5,905 nt of DNA, taken from NCBI GenBank assembly GCA_019689775.1, contig JADGGV010000273.1, positions 1 through 5,905 on the forward strand, read 5' to 3'. The notes under the pieces were generated by a model. It saw only the letters and a list, made by a program, of their open reading frames with translations, did no database searches and was not told the origin of the DNA. Source of the stretch: Gemmatimonadota bacterium. Lineage in GTDB: Bacteria; Gemmatimonadota; Gemmatimonadetes; Longimicrobiales; RSA9. This document shows positions 5,249 through 5,905 of the stretch, one piece after another (position 1 is the first letter of the stretch; every line of letters begins with the position of its first letter). A program made the position numbers and the translations under genes.

Positions 5249-5452
5249 GTTCCGTGATCGTTCCGGGTCCGACCTCCACCTGTCGAGGGGGCAAGAAGCG
5301 TACCCGGTAGGCGGCTGCGGAACGCGCGGCCCGGCTTGTGCACGGGGATCGGAGAAGGCGTGGCGGGAGAACGGGTCCGCGCACGCCGGAGCCGGAACGA
5401 AGGCGGCGGCGGACGGAGCTTTGTTCGGCGCCGTGGCGCGGGGACCGCGTGC

Positions 5453-5481
5453 TTGACACCCCTGAAGCGGCCCCGCATTAT
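5453..5481 (+). promoter_or_regulatory. Sigma70-type promoter for the lipoprotein gene
   Basis: A perfect TTGACA (5453-5458) is followed after the ideal 17 bases by CATTAT (5476-5481), which matches four of six -10 positions including the critical A and T. The start of transcription should be near 5488, giving a leader of about 110 nt. It is one of the very few A/T-rich spots in the region. Confidence 0.75.
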
Positions 5482-5494
5482 CTTGCGCGATCGT

Positions 5495-5572
5495 GCTCCC
5501 GGGGGCGGGAGCTCGTGCCGAGGGCGGACGCCGTCGGCGCAGTGGGGCTTCGGGCCACTTGGGCACGAAGCC
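5495..5572 (+). other. Structured 5' leader of the lipoprotein mRNA
   Basis: Two perfect 7-bp hairpins lie between the promoter and the ribosome binding site. The first is GCTCCCG/CGGGAGC with a GGGG loop (5495-5512); the second is GGCTTCG/CGAAGCC with a 13-base loop (5546-5572). Neither sits on the ribosome binding site. No known riboswitch class is recognised; mRNA stabilisation is the simplest explanation. Confidence 0.4.
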
Positions 5573-5599
5573 GGTGCGACCTCAATCGGAGAGGTGAGT

Positions 5600-5806
5600 A
5601 TGAAGCGCTCGTTGATCCTGGCGGTGGCCGTGTCGCTGGCCTTCGTCGCGTGCCAGAAGAAGGAGGAGGTGCCGGAGGAGACGACGCCGGCCGTGGAGAC
5701 GACGCCGGCTCCGGCGCCGGCTCCGGCCGCGCCGATGGACACGGGGATGGCGCACGACACGACGGGCGCCATGACGACGCCGGCCACGACGACCTCGGGG
5801 AGCTGA
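5600..5806 (+). CDS. Small Thr/Pro/Ala-rich lipoprotein
   Basis: A 68-residue protein with a bacterial lipoprotein signal peptide: Lys2-Arg3, a hydrophobic core (LILAVAVSLAFVA), and Cys18 as the lipidation site. The lipobox reads FVAC, with Phe at -3 where Leu is commoner. The mature part is about 51 residues. A charged KKEE start is followed by repeats of TTPA/APAP, then DTGM and HDTTGAM, and it is probably disordered. It should be attached to the membrane by its lipidated cysteine. The start is secure: GAGGTGA lies five bases before the ATG, and a strong promoter lies about 120 bases upstream. No functional domain is present. Small lipoproteins with this composition and a strong promoter are often abundant envelope proteins, but that is inference. 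Confidence 0.85.
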   Translation: MKRSLILAVAVSLAFVACQKKEEVPEETTPAVETTPAPAPAPAAPMDTGMAHDTTGAMTTPATTTSGS

Positions 5807-5840
5807 TCGGGGTCGTACGGCAGGCTCGAAGCCCGGACGC

Positions 5841-5905
5841 GGGGGCGGGGGGGGCCGCGGGGGGTTTTTTTTGGGTGGGGGGGGGGGGGGGGGGGGCGCC
5901 CGGGG
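5841..5905. repeat. Poly-G/T edge tract, probably unreliable sequence
   Basis: The last 65 bases are nearly all G with a T8 run (5865-5872) and a G20 run (5877-5896). The T8 after a G/C-rich stretch may be the remains of an intrinsic terminator for the lipoprotein gene, but no matching C-rich arm exists to form a stem. Long G runs at a contig edge are typical of read or assembly artefacts. Confidence 0.75.

Larger units (their letters stand above)
5249..5599. other. 351-bp divergent intergenic region
   Basis: This gap separates the zinc-ribbon gene (minus) from the lipoprotein gene (plus). Its right part holds a good plus-strand promoter (5453-5481), two leader hairpins and a strong ribosome binding site. 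Its left part (5249-5450) shows no convincing minus-strand promoter, RNA gene or intact small reading frame. A direct repeat of CGGAAC, spaced by five bases on the minus strand, lies just ahead of the zinc-ribbon start. Confidence 0.7.

Noticed and set aside
5249..5566. 106-residue N-terminal extension of the zinc-ribbon protein
   Set aside because: Pro/Ala/Arg-rich low complexity, runs antisense through the lipoprotein promoter, and would bury the membrane helix in mid-protein.
1..5905. Phage-defence, CRISPR, transposon or secretion system
   Set aside because: No regularly spaced repeats, transposase, nuclease-helicase or toxin-antitoxin pair is visible; the genes are single housekeeping-like or hypothetical families.

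Overview
This is a very GC-rich bacterial window carrying eight genes of mostly ordinary families. No mobile element, CRISPR array, tRNA or rRNA was seen. The GC content, the sigma70-like promoters with a strong TTGACA -35 box, and a small Thr/Ala/Pro-rich lipoprotein with an Asp-Thr-Gly-Met / His-Asp-Thr-Thr tail suggest Gemmatimonadota or a similar deep soil or sediment lineage. That placement is an impression, not a demonstration. The run of G at the right edge and a 91-base A/T-free stretch suggest a metagenomic or draft contig with unreliable bases in places.

Layout, left to right. A perfect 30-bp palindrome (7-36) lies beyond the 3' end of an ArsR-type repressor gene (minus). Upstream of that is a DUF6941-like hypothetical gene (minus). 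A PIG-L/LmbE-type zinc deacetylase (plus) diverges from the latter and ends by overlapping, tail to tail, a tandem PRC-barrel protein (minus). The next 246-bp divergent spacer holds a TTGACA promoter, a SAM-II riboswitch aptamer and a stable hairpin, all reading into metK (S-adenosylmethionine synthetase, plus). A NUDT2-like Nudix hydrolase (plus) follows. After a G/C-only homopolymer region comes a membrane-anchored zinc-ribbon protein (minus), then a 351-bp gap with a good promoter and a structured leader feeding a small lipoprotein gene (plus).

The best-supported regulatory circuit is feedback control of metK: the aptamer upstream should sense the enzyme's own product, SAM. The Nudix gene on the same strand would hydrolyse diadenosine polyphosphates or similar nucleotides, but a 117-bp spacer with a hairpin makes cotranscription uncertain. 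The other genes show no clear shared pathway. No new multi-gene system is evident. The items most worth a second look are the SAM-II riboswitch outside its usual alphaproteobacterial setting, the uncharacterised zinc-ribbon membrane protein and the tandem PRC-barrel protein.
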